A stretch of DNA of 35,634 nucleotides, taken from Prolixibacteraceae bacterium (lineage in GTDB: Bacteria; Bacteroidota; Bacteroidia; Bacteroidales; Prolixibacteraceae). How positions within the stretch are numbered: position 1 is the first letter of the stretch; each line of letters opens with the position of its first letter. Location: contig JARKOX010000195.1 of the NCBI GenBank assembly GCA_029975525.1, forward strand, positions 1 through 35,634, in the 5' to 3' direction. The notes beneath the pieces are model-generated. The model was not told where the DNA came from. It was given only the letters and a program-made list of their open reading frames with translations, and did not search any database. Below are positions 27,701 to 35,370 of the stretch, one piece after another. The position numbers and the translations under genes are program-made.

Positions 27701-27820
27701 TCCTATGGAAACGAAAATGCAGCGGTCCCCTATGCTTACAACCTGAGACGCTTGCTGACTATTGGCACGAACACACCTTCGACTCGGAACTACATGATTG
27801 GTATCAATTTGACATTTTAA
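24749..27820 (+). CDS. SusC-like TonB-dependent outer-membrane transporter
   Basis: The 1023 residues are the usual size for this family. A signal peptide ends at FAQ (residue 26). Residues of about 28-105 are the carboxypeptidase-regulatory-like domain (GNVKDAAGAPMPGVTIVLKG). The TonB box region EEVVVVGYG follows at about 107-115. The plug has RIRGTRSLNASNDPLVVLDG and IYGSRGANGVILITT. The barrel ends in the aromatic terminus GINLTF. With the SusD encoded 12 bases downstream it should import xylan oligosaccharides using TonB energy. Substrate is inferred from the surrounding enzymes. Confidence 0.96.
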   Translation: MKKRRLLRVVSLIVPLLFFSIWSFAQQKEVHGNVKDAAGAPMPGVTIVLKGTSQGTITDMDGNYTLKNVGPGSVLVFSFVGMKSMEVMVGTQSVINVKLEADLSELEEVVVVGYGTQRKEAVTGSVASMGGEVLRNVASSNITQALQGRISGVEMSQTSSKPGAAMQIRIRGTRSLNASNDPLVVLDGIPFAGSISDINPYDIKSVDILKDASATAIYGSRGANGVILITTNKGQSGQKARVSYNGYYGMKNIFAKYPMMDGPEFIALRKAAGLYTNGVDESDEVNIDWQDLLYRTAVVTSHDVSVSGGTDKGNYNFGVGYDKDEAVLPGQYYERFSINGSLDQEIGEYFRLGFSTKSNYSVNNGNNLGLYGTLSSSPIANPYKEDGTLKRTVKMPLDENWVYTKESIENLGDKWKDQTKAYGSYNNLYGEVKIPGVEGLKYRANIGLNFRMSNGGSYTGEGVFNATATTPSTASISNSLTTNWVIENLLTYDRVFAKKHQLNVVAMYSAEQTKYNSSQVSAKDIPADAFQFYNLGRAAGEITINPDNQDYRVSGLMSWMGRAMYAYDNRYMLTATFRSDASSRLAEGHKWHSYPAVSAGWNISNESFMQDVALVNLLKLRVGYGQTSNQAIDPYATLGRLSTRPYNFGDAYSMGYYVSELPNTNLGWEYSETWNFGLDFGLLKNRLSGTVEYYVQNTKDILLRVSLPNTSGVGSYMANIGETQNKGLELSLNGVILDNYNGWTWEAGINVYANRNKLVSLASGQLRDEANWWFVGYPIDVIFDYEKIGLWQQGDPYLDILEPGNVVKLGMIKVKYAGDYNADGTPTRKIGPDDRQIMSIEPDFQGGFNTRVAYKGVDLSVVGVFKSGGILNSTLYGSSGYLNMMTGRRGNVKVDYWTQENTGAKYPNPAAVLSGDNPKYGSTLGYFDASYLKIRNITLGYNFDQNNWMKNSGIDRLRLYFAVQNPFVLFSPYHKESGMDPETNSYGNENAAVPYAYNLRRLLTIGTNTPSTRNYMIGINLTF

Positions 27821-27832
27821 AAAAGGATAACA

Positions 27833-29782
27833 ATGAAACGTATCAATATTAAAACTTTTACAGCAACCGCCCTGATGACGCTGTTCCTGGTGGCGTGCTC
27901 CGATATCCTGGAAGAACAGCCGCGCAGTATTTATGAACCCGGTTTCTTCAAAACCGAGAAAGGGGTTTATGGCGGACTAACCTCGATGTATGCCCACCTG
28001 CGCTACATATACGGACAGGCTTATTATTACAATGCCTGCCTCACCGGAACCGATGAGGCAACATACGCCCAGAGTGCAGACGGGAACTTCAAAGACATGG
28101 ATCTTTCTGGTGTGGGGACACTCACTTCCACCAGCAGCCGGGCAGACGTGCTGTGGGGAGCCGCATTTCCCAACATCAATACCGCCAGCGGGATTATTGA
28201 AAATGCTGCCGTCGTTGGAACGATTTCAAATGCATTGATTGCCGAAGCCAGGTTTTTCCGCGCGTTCGACTACTTTTTACTGGTACAAACCTTTGGCGGG
28301 GTACCGTTGGATTTGGGCGCAGGCGAACTGAAATTTAATTCGGCTCCATCGAGAGTTTCTGTGCGTAACACTGTCCCCGAGGTTTATACCAAAGCCATAT
28401 TTCCCGACCTGCTGACCGCAATAAACGACTTGCCCGAAACCGGGCGGGTAACCGGCGGAGTAACCAAAACGGTGGCCCGTCTGTATCTGGCCAAAGCTTA
28501 CCTGACCTATGGCTGGTGGCTCGAAAATCCCAATAACATCCCGACTTATCCGGCGTGTGACCGCGTTGATCCCAACGGAAAAAATGCCCAGTGGTATTAC
28601 CAGCAGGCCTACGACGTGGCAACCACTGCGATTGACAATCCGGGACCTTTCCGCCTGCAGGAAACATTTTATGATGTGAACCTGGCGCAAAACGACCGCA
28701 ACAAGGAGATCCTGCTGTATGCCGACCATACCGAAAAAAGCGAATATTATAACGCAGGCAGTCTCACTTATGGCAGTGGGGGAGCTCCGGATAACTTCGC
28801 CGTTTGGATGATGACTTGGAACTACACTACAATCAGAAGTGCAACCAAAACGGACTGGAGCGCCACCATCAGCTCGGTGCAGCGGGAAGCTGCCCAGCCA
28901 CTGGGACGTCCCTGGACACGAATGTGCCCCACGATCGGCGTAATTGAAAATACTTTCGCCGACAAAACCAATGACTCCCGTTACGATGGAACCTTTACGA
29001 CGGTTTACCGTGGCAACTGGCCCAAAGGGGGAGACAAAAGTGCGTTTGTGTACAATGCTAACAATATGCAGGTTTACCCCGGTGAGGCAATCCTCACTTT
29101 TCTGAACGAAGAGCCCGCAACAGCTATCGATTATTCTAATTCGGTTTACAAAAGTAATATCGGGGCAGGTGTGTTGCCCGGAAGAGCCGATTTTGTGATC
29201 TCGCCGCGCGGCATAAGCCGGGTTGTATATCCAGGGCTTTGGAAGCTGGGTGTTTACCGCACCGACAATGGCACCGGGCTGGGGCAACCGAATGCCGGCA
29301 GCACTCGTCCTTTCAATATTGCCAAGTTTTCTGAACTCTACTTTGTTGCAGCCGAAGCAGCCGTGAAAGGAGCAACTACCAAAGCGGGGAAAAGCGCCAG
29401 AGAATTGATCAATGTGATCCGTGCCCGTGCTGGAAAATGGCGTTGGGATAATAACGGAAATGTTGCCAAGGTGGCAGACAACAGCGCTGCACTTACCGCA
29501 GCAACACCCACCAACATCACCATCGACTATATTCTTGCCGAACGTTCGCGCGAATATTACGCAGAAGGTTATCGTTGGTTCGATTTGGTGCGTACCCAAA
29601 AATGGGCCACCATTGCTGCTTCTTACGAAATTTGCGGAACTGGCTACGGCGACCACAAAGCGGTAAAGGTGACCCGCACCATTGAACCGTATCACTACCT
29701 GCGCCCCATTCCGCAGGGACAGCTGGATGGGATGGAAATGACCGACGCCGAGAAAAAAGCGTATCAGAACCCGGGATATTAA
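27833..29782 (+). CDS. SusD-like glycan-binding lipoprotein
   Basis: The 649-residue protein has a lipoprotein signal (MTLFLVAC, Cys22) and the RagB/SusD layout: ILEEQPRSIYEPGFF at the mature start, a helical TPR-like core with EARFFRAFDYFLLVQTFGGVPL, and a C-terminal domain with ELYFVAAEAA, INVIRARAG and ILAERSREYYAEGYRWFDLVR. It caps the SusC barrel on the cell surface and binds glycan. It starts 12 bases after SusC. It is longer than classical SusD (about 550 residues), mainly through insertions in the middle of the chain. A strong terminator follows its stop. Confidence 0.96.
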   Translation: MKRINIKTFTATALMTLFLVACSDILEEQPRSIYEPGFFKTEKGVYGGLTSMYAHLRYIYGQAYYYNACLTGTDEATYAQSADGNFKDMDLSGVGTLTSTSSRADVLWGAAFPNINTASGIIENAAVVGTISNALIAEARFFRAFDYFLLVQTFGGVPLDLGAGELKFNSAPSRVSVRNTVPEVYTKAIFPDLLTAINDLPETGRVTGGVTKTVARLYLAKAYLTYGWWLENPNNIPTYPACDRVDPNGKNAQWYYQQAYDVATTAIDNPGPFRLQETFYDVNLAQNDRNKEILLYADHTEKSEYYNAGSLTYGSGGAPDNFAVWMMTWNYTTIRSATKTDWSATISSVQREAAQPLGRPWTRMCPTIGVIENTFADKTNDSRYDGTFTTVYRGNWPKGGDKSAFVYNANNMQVYPGEAILTFLNEEPATAIDYSNSVYKSNIGAGVLPGRADFVISPRGISRVVYPGLWKLGVYRTDNGTGLGQPNAGSTRPFNIAKFSELYFVAAEAAVKGATTKAGKSARELINVIRARAGKWRWDNNGNVAKVADNSAALTAATPTNITIDYILAERSREYYAEGYRWFDLVRTQKWATIAASYEICGTGYGDHKAVKVTRTIEPYHYLRPIPQGQLDGMEMTDAEKKAYQNPGY

Positions 29783-29791
29783 CCTCTGTTT

Positions 29792-29824
29792 TTAAGTGTC
29801 CGCAGCCCAGCTGCGGACACTTAA
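29792..29824 (+). terminator. Strong hairpin terminator after SusD
   Basis: TTAAGTGTCCGCAGC (29792-29806) pairs perfectly over 15 bp with 29810-29824 around the loop CCA. It begins 10 bases after the SusD stop. The T content after it is modest (TTCATGTTCG), but T-rich bases precede it (TGTTTTT), so it could act on either strand. It separates SusCD from the GH67 gene. Confidence 0.7.
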
Positions 29825-29875
29825 TTCATGTTCGCAGCAGCTGACAGATAAAACATGATGGCCGCTAAGGATTAA

Positions 29876-30060
29876 AAGATTTTTATACTCCTGACAGCAG
29901 GGGTATTCCTGCCTGCTTCATTCATCGACAACCCTAAGAAGATGGCGCTGATCCGGCGTCATTTTAATAGTGTTACCGCCGAAAACGAGATGAAGGGGAT
30001 GAGTCTTCAGCCGGCTGAAGGCACTTTCATTTTTACCAATGCCGATAAAATAGTTGCTTT
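29876..30060 (+). pseudogene. GH10 xylanase remnant (5' part only)
   Basis: After a TAA at 29873-29875 the frame reads KIFILLTAGVFLPASF, which looks like a signal peptide without its start codon. It continues as IDNPKKMALIRRHFNSVTAENEMKG and SLQPAEGTFIFTNADKIVAF (shown in parts), which is the N-terminal active-site block of GH10. The residues normally found between signal and this block are missing, so there is an internal deletion as well. The homology stops at about 30060, where GH2-like sequence begins. The acid/base and nucleophile regions are absent. It marks a lost second GH10 xylanase. Confidence 0.75.
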
Positions 30061-30225
30061 CTGGAGGCAAAAGCAGATCGGAAAATCATCCGCGCCGACG
30101 GAAAAGAGCTGGCTTTCATTACGGTGCAGGTAACAGGCCGGAACGGAGAGGAAACCGGCGCAATTACCGTAAGGGCCCAATCTCCTGGTTTGAAGGAGGC
30201 CCGGGTGGAGATCAGGAGCCGGTGA
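30061..30225 (+). pseudogene. GH2 glycosidase remnant (3' end only)
   Basis: In a different frame from the GH10 remnant, 54 residues run to a TGA at 30223-30225: LEAKADRKIIRADGKEL, AFITVQVTGRNGEE, TGAITVRAQSPGL and KEARVEIRSR. This matches the C-terminal Ig-like domain of GH2 beta-galactosidases and relatives, where ADGxDLxFxTVxV begins the domain and SxGLKxAxVxI ends it. The stretch normally between NGEE and TGAI is missing, so this part also has an internal deletion. There is no start codon or catalytic domain. The bases from 30226 to the GH67 start show no further homology that I can see. Confidence 0.65.
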
Positions 30226-30350
30226 GGTTGCGCCAATCTGTTCTGCGGATCAGGGTTGAATCAACTTCAATTTCGGAGAAAATAGTCTCTCACGTTTTTT
30301 CCGGAATGAGATTTAACCATGGCTGGGGGGAGAGATTCATGCAGATGTCT

Positions 30351-30403
30351 GTTTGAGAGAAAAATAGTATAGATTGTGAGTTGAATTAAAATGGTTTGAG
30401 AGA
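30351..30403 (+). repeat. 10-bp direct repeat at the GH67 start
   Basis: GTTTGAGAGA occurs at 30351-30360 and again at 30394-30403, where its last base is the A of the GH67 start codon. The 43-base period suggests either two regulator half-sites or a duplication footprint. The wider flanks (TCTGTTTGAGAGA and ATGGTTTGAGAGA) differ. Confidence 0.4.
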
Positions 30404-32466
30404 TGAAGGTTTCTGTCTGCATCGTTGTTTTGTCCCTGCTTACGCTCGGCGTATGGGCGGAGGACGGACATCAGCTCTGGCTTCGCGTGAAAACCGGCGT
30501 GCCGGTAAATGTGAGCTGTTCGAAAAAATCAGGTACCCTCGATATTGCCAGGCAGGAGCTGCTGCAGGGGTGGCAGGGTGAGGCAGGCGCTACGGTAAAG
30601 CTGACGATCAGGGCCGACAAAGCCATTGCCGGAGACGGCTTTAAACTGACGGCCGGAGGTGTTCAGGCCAATACGGATCGGGGGATCCTGTATGGCGTTT
30701 ATGAATTGCTGCGTCGCCAGCAAACCGGCCGGAAGGTTAACGAGGAGGTGTTAAACCCTTCCTACGCGCTACGTTTGTTGAATCACTGGGATAACCTGAA
30801 CGGGACGATTGAACGCGGATATGCCGGTCATTCGATCTTCTGGCGAAACGGAGCAGATTCCCTGGCAGTAACGGAAAAAGATGTGGCGCTTTGGAAAGCC
30901 TATGCCCGGGCAAATGCCTCGATCGGAATTAACGGCTCGGTGCTGAACAACGTCAACGCTTCGCCGCTGATACTCACCGCCGGATACCTGCAAAGGGTAA
31001 AAACCATTGCCGACGTATTGCGCCCTTACGGAATCAAAACCTACCTTTCTATTAAATTTTCATCGCCGGTCTTACTTGGCGGAGTCAAAACGGCCGACCC
31101 GCTGGATCCGGACGTTGTGAAGTGGTGGAAAGCCAAGACGGAAGAGATTTACCGGATGATTCCCGATTTTGGCGGTTTTCTGGTGAAAGCCAACAGCGAA
31201 GGACAGCCCGGCCCGCAGGACTATGGCCGTTCGCACGCCGACGGAGCCAACATGCTGGCCGATGCCCTCCGCCCATTCGGCGGCATAGTGATGTGGCGGG
31301 CTTTTGTTTACAGCGCATCCGACGAAGATCGCGCCAAGCAGGCGTATCAGGAATTTATGCCGCTGGACGGCAGTTTTCGGGAGAATGTGATTGTTCAGGT
31401 TAAAAACGGCCCGATCGATTTTCAGCCGCGCGAACCGTTCAGCCCGCTTTTCGGAGCCATGAAAAAGAGTTCGGTGATGCCCGAGCTGCAAATTACCCAG
31501 GAGTACCTGGGGCAGTCGATCCACCTGGTTTTTCTGGCGCCGATGTGGGAGGAGTTTCTGCAGAGCGATACTTACCAGGAAGGCCCCGGAAGTACGGTCG
31601 CCCGTTGTACCGATGGTGAAAGAATCCCCGGGAAACATACGGCTATTGCCGGTGTGGCCAACATCGGGCTGGATCCCAACTGGTGTGGGCATCACTTTTC
31701 GCAGGCCAATTGGTATGCCTTTGGCCGGCTGGCCTGGAACAACCAGCTGACCAGCGCGCAGATTGCCGATGAGTGGATCCAGCTGACCTTCGGGCAACTG
31801 CCTTCTGAAGCAGCCCAGACCGGTAACCTTTCGCCGAAGTGGACTGAAAACTTCCTGCAGCCGGTCAAACAGATGATGCTGGCCAGTCGGGAGGCGGCCG
31901 TGAACTACATGATGCCGCTGGGGTTACACCATCTTTTTGCCGCAAACGAACATTATGGGCCGGGACCGTGGTGGGCTCCCCAAAGAGTAAGAAAAGACTG
32001 GACGCCTCCTTATTACCACAAAGCCGACACGCTGGGAATTGGTTTCGATCGCACCCGGGGCGGAAGTGATGCGGTTAGCCAGTATCACGAACCGCTTGGC
32101 ACGCAGTTTAATGACGTGAACAGCTGTCCTGAGATTTACCTGTTGTGGTTTCACCATCTTTCGTGGGATTACCGGATGAAGAGTGGGCGCACGTTGTGGG
32201 AAGAGCTCTGTTACCATTACGATGCCGGGTTGCAACAGGTGCGGCAGTTTCAGAAAACCTGGGACAGCGTTCAGCCTTACGTGGACCAGGAGCGTTTTTT
32301 CCATGTTCAAAGCCGGCTGCGTAGCCAGTGCCTCAACGCCCAGGAGTGGAAAGATGCCTGCCTGCTTTACTTTCAGCAGTTCAGCCGAATGCCGATCCCT
32401 TTCGATATTGAGCGCCCGGTTCATGACCTGGAGGATTTGATCAGAAAAGACCTGCAACGGTTCTGA
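30403..32466 (+). CDS. aguA: GH67 alpha-glucuronidase
   Basis: The 687-residue protein has a signal peptide (MKVSVCIVVLSLLTLGVWA) and the three-domain GH67 layout: N-terminal beta domain to about 115, barrel from about 120, helical C-terminus. Catalytic candidates are E266 (VKANSEGQPGP, acid), D339 (NGPIDFQP) and E367 (ITQEYLG). Their spacings of 73 and 28 residues equal those of E292, D365 and E393 in Cellvibrio GlcA67A. GH67 removes (4-O-methyl)glucuronic acid from the terminal non-reducing xylose of oligosaccharides, so it complements GH115. It is separated from SusD by a terminator and a relic, so it may have its own promoter. Confidence 0.96.
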   Translation: MKVSVCIVVLSLLTLGVWAEDGHQLWLRVKTGVPVNVSCSKKSGTLDIARQELLQGWQGEAGATVKLTIRADKAIAGDGFKLTAGGVQANTDRGILYGVYELLRRQQTGRKVNEEVLNPSYALRLLNHWDNLNGTIERGYAGHSIFWRNGADSLAVTEKDVALWKAYARANASIGINGSVLNNVNASPLILTAGYLQRVKTIADVLRPYGIKTYLSIKFSSPVLLGGVKTADPLDPDVVKWWKAKTEEIYRMIPDFGGFLVKANSEGQPGPQDYGRSHADGANMLADALRPFGGIVMWRAFVYSASDEDRAKQAYQEFMPLDGSFRENVIVQVKNGPIDFQPREPFSPLFGAMKKSSVMPELQITQEYLGQSIHLVFLAPMWEEFLQSDTYQEGPGSTVARCTDGERIPGKHTAIAGVANIGLDPNWCGHHFSQANWYAFGRLAWNNQLTSAQIADEWIQLTFGQLPSEAAQTGNLSPKWTENFLQPVKQMMLASREAAVNYMMPLGLHHLFAANEHYGPGPWWAPQRVRKDWTPPYYHKADTLGIGFDRTRGGSDAVSQYHEPLGTQFNDVNSCPEIYLLWFHHLSWDYRMKSGRTLWEELCYHYDAGLQQVRQFQKTWDSVQPYVDQERFFHVQSRLRSQCLNAQEWKDACLLYFQQFSRMPIPFDIERPVHDLEDLIRKDLQRF

Positions 32467-32532
32467 ATGCGCCGAGATTTGCTGAATACGGAGGCCGGAA
32501 AAAGGGGGCAGGTTTATCATCCGGTGGTGCCG

Positions 32533-32560
32533 TTCAGGTCAATGTATTCAATAACCTGAA
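32533..32560. repeat. Inverted repeat between convergent GH67 and rtcB
   Basis: TTCAGGT at 32533-32539 is the reverse complement of ACCTGAA at 32554-32560. Its position between two converging genes fits a bidirectional terminator, but no T-run follows directly on either side. Confidence 0.35.
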
Positions 32561-32593
32561 GCTGGTCATTAAAGGGGATATAGTTTTTTTGAC

Positions 32594-33766
32594 TCACCCT
32601 TTTATTACCGCCAGCGGACTGAGTTCCACCACGATGTCGACCAGGTCGCGCTGGTTTTCCATTACGATCTGGATGTCTTTGTAAGCACCGGGAGCTTCGT
32701 CGAGGTCGCTGATACTGCGAATGGCATGTACCACTCCGGCACGGTTGAGTTTTTCAATCTCCTTTTCGAGTGTCAGCTCCCGCTGGGCCTGCCGGCGCCC
32801 CAGAATCCGGCCGGCGCCGTGCGAGCAGCTCTGAAAACTCTCCGGGTTTCCTTTGCCGCGGACAATGTAACTTTTGGTGCCCTGCGAACCGGGAATAATG
32901 CCCAGCTCTCCGGCCCTGGCACTGGTGGCCCCTTTGCGGTGAACAATCACATCGGCGTCAAAATGTTTTTCCCAGCGGGCATAGTTGTGAGCAATGTTGA
33001 TAAACTCCACCTCCGAGAAGGTGTTGCCCAAAACCGAAGAAAATACCGTTTTGATCCGCTCCATCATCAGCAGGCGGTTGGCAAAGGCAAAATCAATGCA
33101 GTACTGCATTTCGGCAAAGTAGGCTTTGGCCTCCGCTGTTTCGATGGGCAGAAAAGCCAGGTCCATCTTTTTATCTACCGAGGAGTGCCAGCGTTCGTTG
33201 AGTTTTACCGCCAGCTTGTTGTAATGTTCTGCGACCTTCAATCCGATATTGCGGCTGCCCGAATGGACCATCACCCAGATATGGCCGTCGGACCCTTTCT
33301 GGATCTCGATAAAATGGTTTCCTCCGCCCAGCGTGCCAATTTGTTTCTGCGCCGCAACAAACTGCCGGCGGACAATCCCGTCTTCCGGCAGCTGGGCCGG
33401 CGAAGGCATTAACTGCTCGTCCTGCGCTTGTTTGTGGTGCTCGAACCCCAGCGGGATCAACTCGCGGATGCCCGCCAGGATTTTTTTGATGGCCGGGGTG
33501 TCCAATTTCCGGAGAGAAGTTTTCAGGGCACACATGCCACAGCCGATATCCACGCCGACGGCATTGGGAATGATCACTCCCCGGGTGGCAATCACTCCGC
33601 CGATTGGCATTCCGTAGCCCGTGTGGCAATCGGGCATCAGGGCCACCTGTTTGAACACAAAAGGGAGGTTGGCCAGATTCCGGGCCTGTGCCAGGGAACC
33701 CTCATCAGGATCGGTTACCCAGAGTTTGATCGGGACTTTGCACCCTTCGGTGATGACCAGTTTCAT
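32594..33766 (-). CDS. rtcB: RtcB RNA-splicing ligase
   Basis: The 390-residue protein is a short-type RtcB, which joins 2',3'-cyclic phosphate or 3'-phosphate RNA ends to 5'-OH ends using GTP and Mn2+. Visible blocks are MPDCHTGYGMPIGGV, GVDIGCGMC (D73, C76), GTLGGGNHFIEI (H151), VHSGSRNIG (H168), NIAHNYARWE (H260), GSQGTKSYIVRGKGNPES in part, and CSHGAGR with the guanylylated His at 316. All ligands and the nucleophile are intact. It is a housekeeping or RNA-repair gene with no archease (tRNA-splicing cofactor) gene beside it in this window. It converges with GH67 and diverges from the serpin gene, so it marks the right border of the xylan locus. Confidence 0.97.
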   Translation of the reverse strand: MKLVITEGCKVPIKLWVTDPDEGSLAQARNLANLPFVFKQVALMPDCHTGYGMPIGGVIATRGVIIPNAVGVDIGCGMCALKTSLRKLDTPAIKKILAGIRELIPLGFEHHKQAQDEQLMPSPAQLPEDGIVRRQFVAAQKQIGTLGGGNHFIEIQKGSDGHIWVMVHSGSRNIGLKVAEHYNKLAVKLNERWHSSVDKKMDLAFLPIETAEAKAYFAEMQYCIDFAFANRLLMMERIKTVFSSVLGNTFSEVEFINIAHNYARWEKHFDADVIVHRKGATSARAGELGIIPGSQGTKSYIVRGKGNPESFQSCSHGAGRILGRRQAQRELTLEKEIEKLNRAGVVHAIRSISDLDEAPGAYKDIQIVMENQRDLVDIVVELSPLAVIKG

Positions 33767-33846
33767 CGTTTTCTTTTAATGCCGAAAGTTAGCAGTTCTG
33801 CCCCGAAGTGACAAAAGGTGTCCGGGCCGAATCGATTCGCAATTTT

Positions 33847-33878
33847 TTTGGTGGATCAACACTCTTTTTTTATTTTTA
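33847..33878 (+). promoter_or_regulatory. Predicted Bacteroidota promoter for the serpin gene
   Basis: TTTG at 33847-33850 (-33) and TATTTTTA at 33871-33878 (-7, one mismatch to TAnnTTTG) are spaced by 20 bases, as expected for Bacteroidota. The -7 box lies 60 bases before the ATG at 33939. Confidence 0.45.
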
Positions 33879-33938
33879 GACGCAACCCTGTGCCCCGATT
33901 TTCATCTATAAAATATTGACAACTAATTTTTCCGGATC

Positions 33939-35201
33939 ATGAAAACAAATATGAGATTATTCGTGCTGGTTTTGGGCGTCGGGGGCATCCTGTCCGGCTG
34001 TGAAAAAAGTGAAAACGGAGAGGGGAACGGCACCCAATTACCCGATCCGGTAAAGATCGAATTGAAAGCTGCCGAAAAACAGATGGTAGCCTCCGACCAG
34101 CAGTTTGCTTTTGAGTTTTTTGCCAATATTTTTAACGAAGAGGCGGCAGATCAAGACAAAAACTTTATGGTATCGCCCTTCAGTTTGAGCATGGCGCTGG
34201 CGATGACCTGGAATGGCGCCGGCGGCGAAACCAAAACTGCCATGCAGCACACCCTGAAAATGGGCGGCTACTCCGACGACGAGGTAAATGGCTACTACAA
34301 AAAGATGAAGGAGGCGTTGCTGAAAACCGATGCTTCGACCAAACTGGCCATTGCCAACTCCATCTGGACCAACCAGAATGTGAAAATCAAGCCCGATTTT
34401 ATTGCGGTCAATAAAAGTTATTACAACGCAACCGTGGAGGCAGTCAGCTTCAACGATCCCAACACGGTGAAACGGATCAACAAGTGGGCTGCCGATAATA
34501 CCAACGACTTGATTAAAGAGGTAATGGATGAAACCGATCCGATGGCGTTGATGTACCTGTTGAATGCCATCTATTTTAAAGGGATCTGGACTTCGAAATT
34601 CGATGCCAGGAACACCTCAAAAATGCCTTTTACATACGAAAACGGCATCCAAAAGAGTGTGGAGATGATGAAGCAGAAATCAGATTTCAACTACACCGAA
34701 AACCAGACCCTGCAGATGGTAGAGCTTCCCTATGGAAACCAGGCTTTCAGTATGTTGGTGCTGCTGCCCAAAGCGGGTAAAAAGCTGGCGGACATCACTG
34801 CCGAGTTGCAGCAAAGTGCGGCCTGGAGCAATTTGAAATCGGGATTACGGGACAGTGAGGTTGAGCTTTTCCTGCCCAAATTCAAAACAGAATATAGCAA
34901 GCGGTTAAACGATGCGTTAGTGAATATGGGGATGGGAATCGCTTTTAATCCCGGGCAGGCCGATTTCTTCCGCATGTCGGATGCAAGCGCTTTTATCTCA
35001 TTTGTAGATCAGTTTACCTATATCAGTACCGATGAAGTGGGAACGGAGGCGGCGGCGGTGACCGTGGTGGGAGTGGAATTAACCTCCATCCAGCCGTCTA
35101 AAACCGTTACGTTTAATGCCAACCGGCCATTTATCTACATTATCCAGGAAAAATCCACCGGGGCCATTTTATTTATGGGTGCGGTGAAGAATTTTGACTG
35201 A
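33939..35201 (+). CDS. Lipoprotein serpin (serine/cysteine protease inhibitor family)
   Basis: The 420-residue protein has a lipoprotein signal ending GILSGC (Cys21) and a polar linker. A full serpin domain follows: NFMVSPFSLSMALAMTWNGA, AIANSIWTNQNVKI, LLNAIYFKGIWTSKFD, MVELPYG, MLVLLPK, and the C-terminal FNANRPFIYIIQEKSTGAILFMG. The reactive loop hinge DEVGTEAAAVT (365-375) has small residues as in inhibitory serpins. Counting from Gly368 as P15 puts P1-P1' at about Thr382-Ser383, with Leu381 next to it. It likely protects surface or periplasmic proteins from host or competitor proteases; that is inference. It has its own predicted promoter and terminator. Confidence 0.93.
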   Translation: MKTNMRLFVLVLGVGGILSGCEKSENGEGNGTQLPDPVKIELKAAEKQMVASDQQFAFEFFANIFNEEAADQDKNFMVSPFSLSMALAMTWNGAGGETKTAMQHTLKMGGYSDDEVNGYYKKMKEALLKTDASTKLAIANSIWTNQNVKIKPDFIAVNKSYYNATVEAVSFNDPNTVKRINKWAADNTNDLIKEVMDETDPMALMYLLNAIYFKGIWTSKFDARNTSKMPFTYENGIQKSVEMMKQKSDFNYTENQTLQMVELPYGNQAFSMLVLLPKAGKKLADITAELQQSAAWSNLKSGLRDSEVELFLPKFKTEYSKRLNDALVNMGMGIAFNPGQADFFRMSDASAFISFVDQFTYISTDEVGTEAAAVTVVGVELTSIQPSKTVTFNANRPFIYIIQEKSTGAILFMGAVKNFD

Positions 35202-35217
35202 GCCGGATGAAAAAGGG

Positions 35218-35262
35218 ACGCCCCGACAGGTCAGGACATCCCTCCTGGGGCGTTCATTTTTT
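35218..35262 (+). terminator. Terminator after the serpin gene
   Basis: ACGCCCC (35218-35224) pairs with GGGGCGT (35247-35253), and TCA plus a run of six T follows. It lies 17 bases after the stop codon. Confidence 0.65.
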
Positions 35263-35370
35263 GTCTTGTTCATGTTTGCCGAACGCCCTGTTTTTTTTAC
35301 AGCAATTTGTTTTTGAATCAATCCCTGGATGGGTCACCGGGCAGCCTGCTCTCCGGCGTGACGCCGCGAA

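Noticed and set aside
28277..29695. A 472-residue open frame on the - strand inside the SusD gene
   Set aside because: It lies wholly antisense to a clear SusD, has no family motif or signal peptide, and arises from the codon pattern of the sense gene.
30054..30356. A 100-residue open frame across the GH2 relic
   Set aside because: It is out of frame with the GH2 homology, is Arg/Gly-rich by composition, and has no family resemblance.
32477..32600. Coding-like stretch after GH67 (FAEYGGRKKGAGL, then VQVNVFNNLKLVIKGDIVF) resembling an outer-membrane barrel strand
   Set aside because: Only about 40 residues, with no start, and it runs into the rtcB end; too short to call a remnant.
32726..33412. 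A 228-residue + strand open frame opposite rtcB
   Set aside because: rtcB on the - strand carries every metal ligand and the nucleophile, so the + frame is a shadow.
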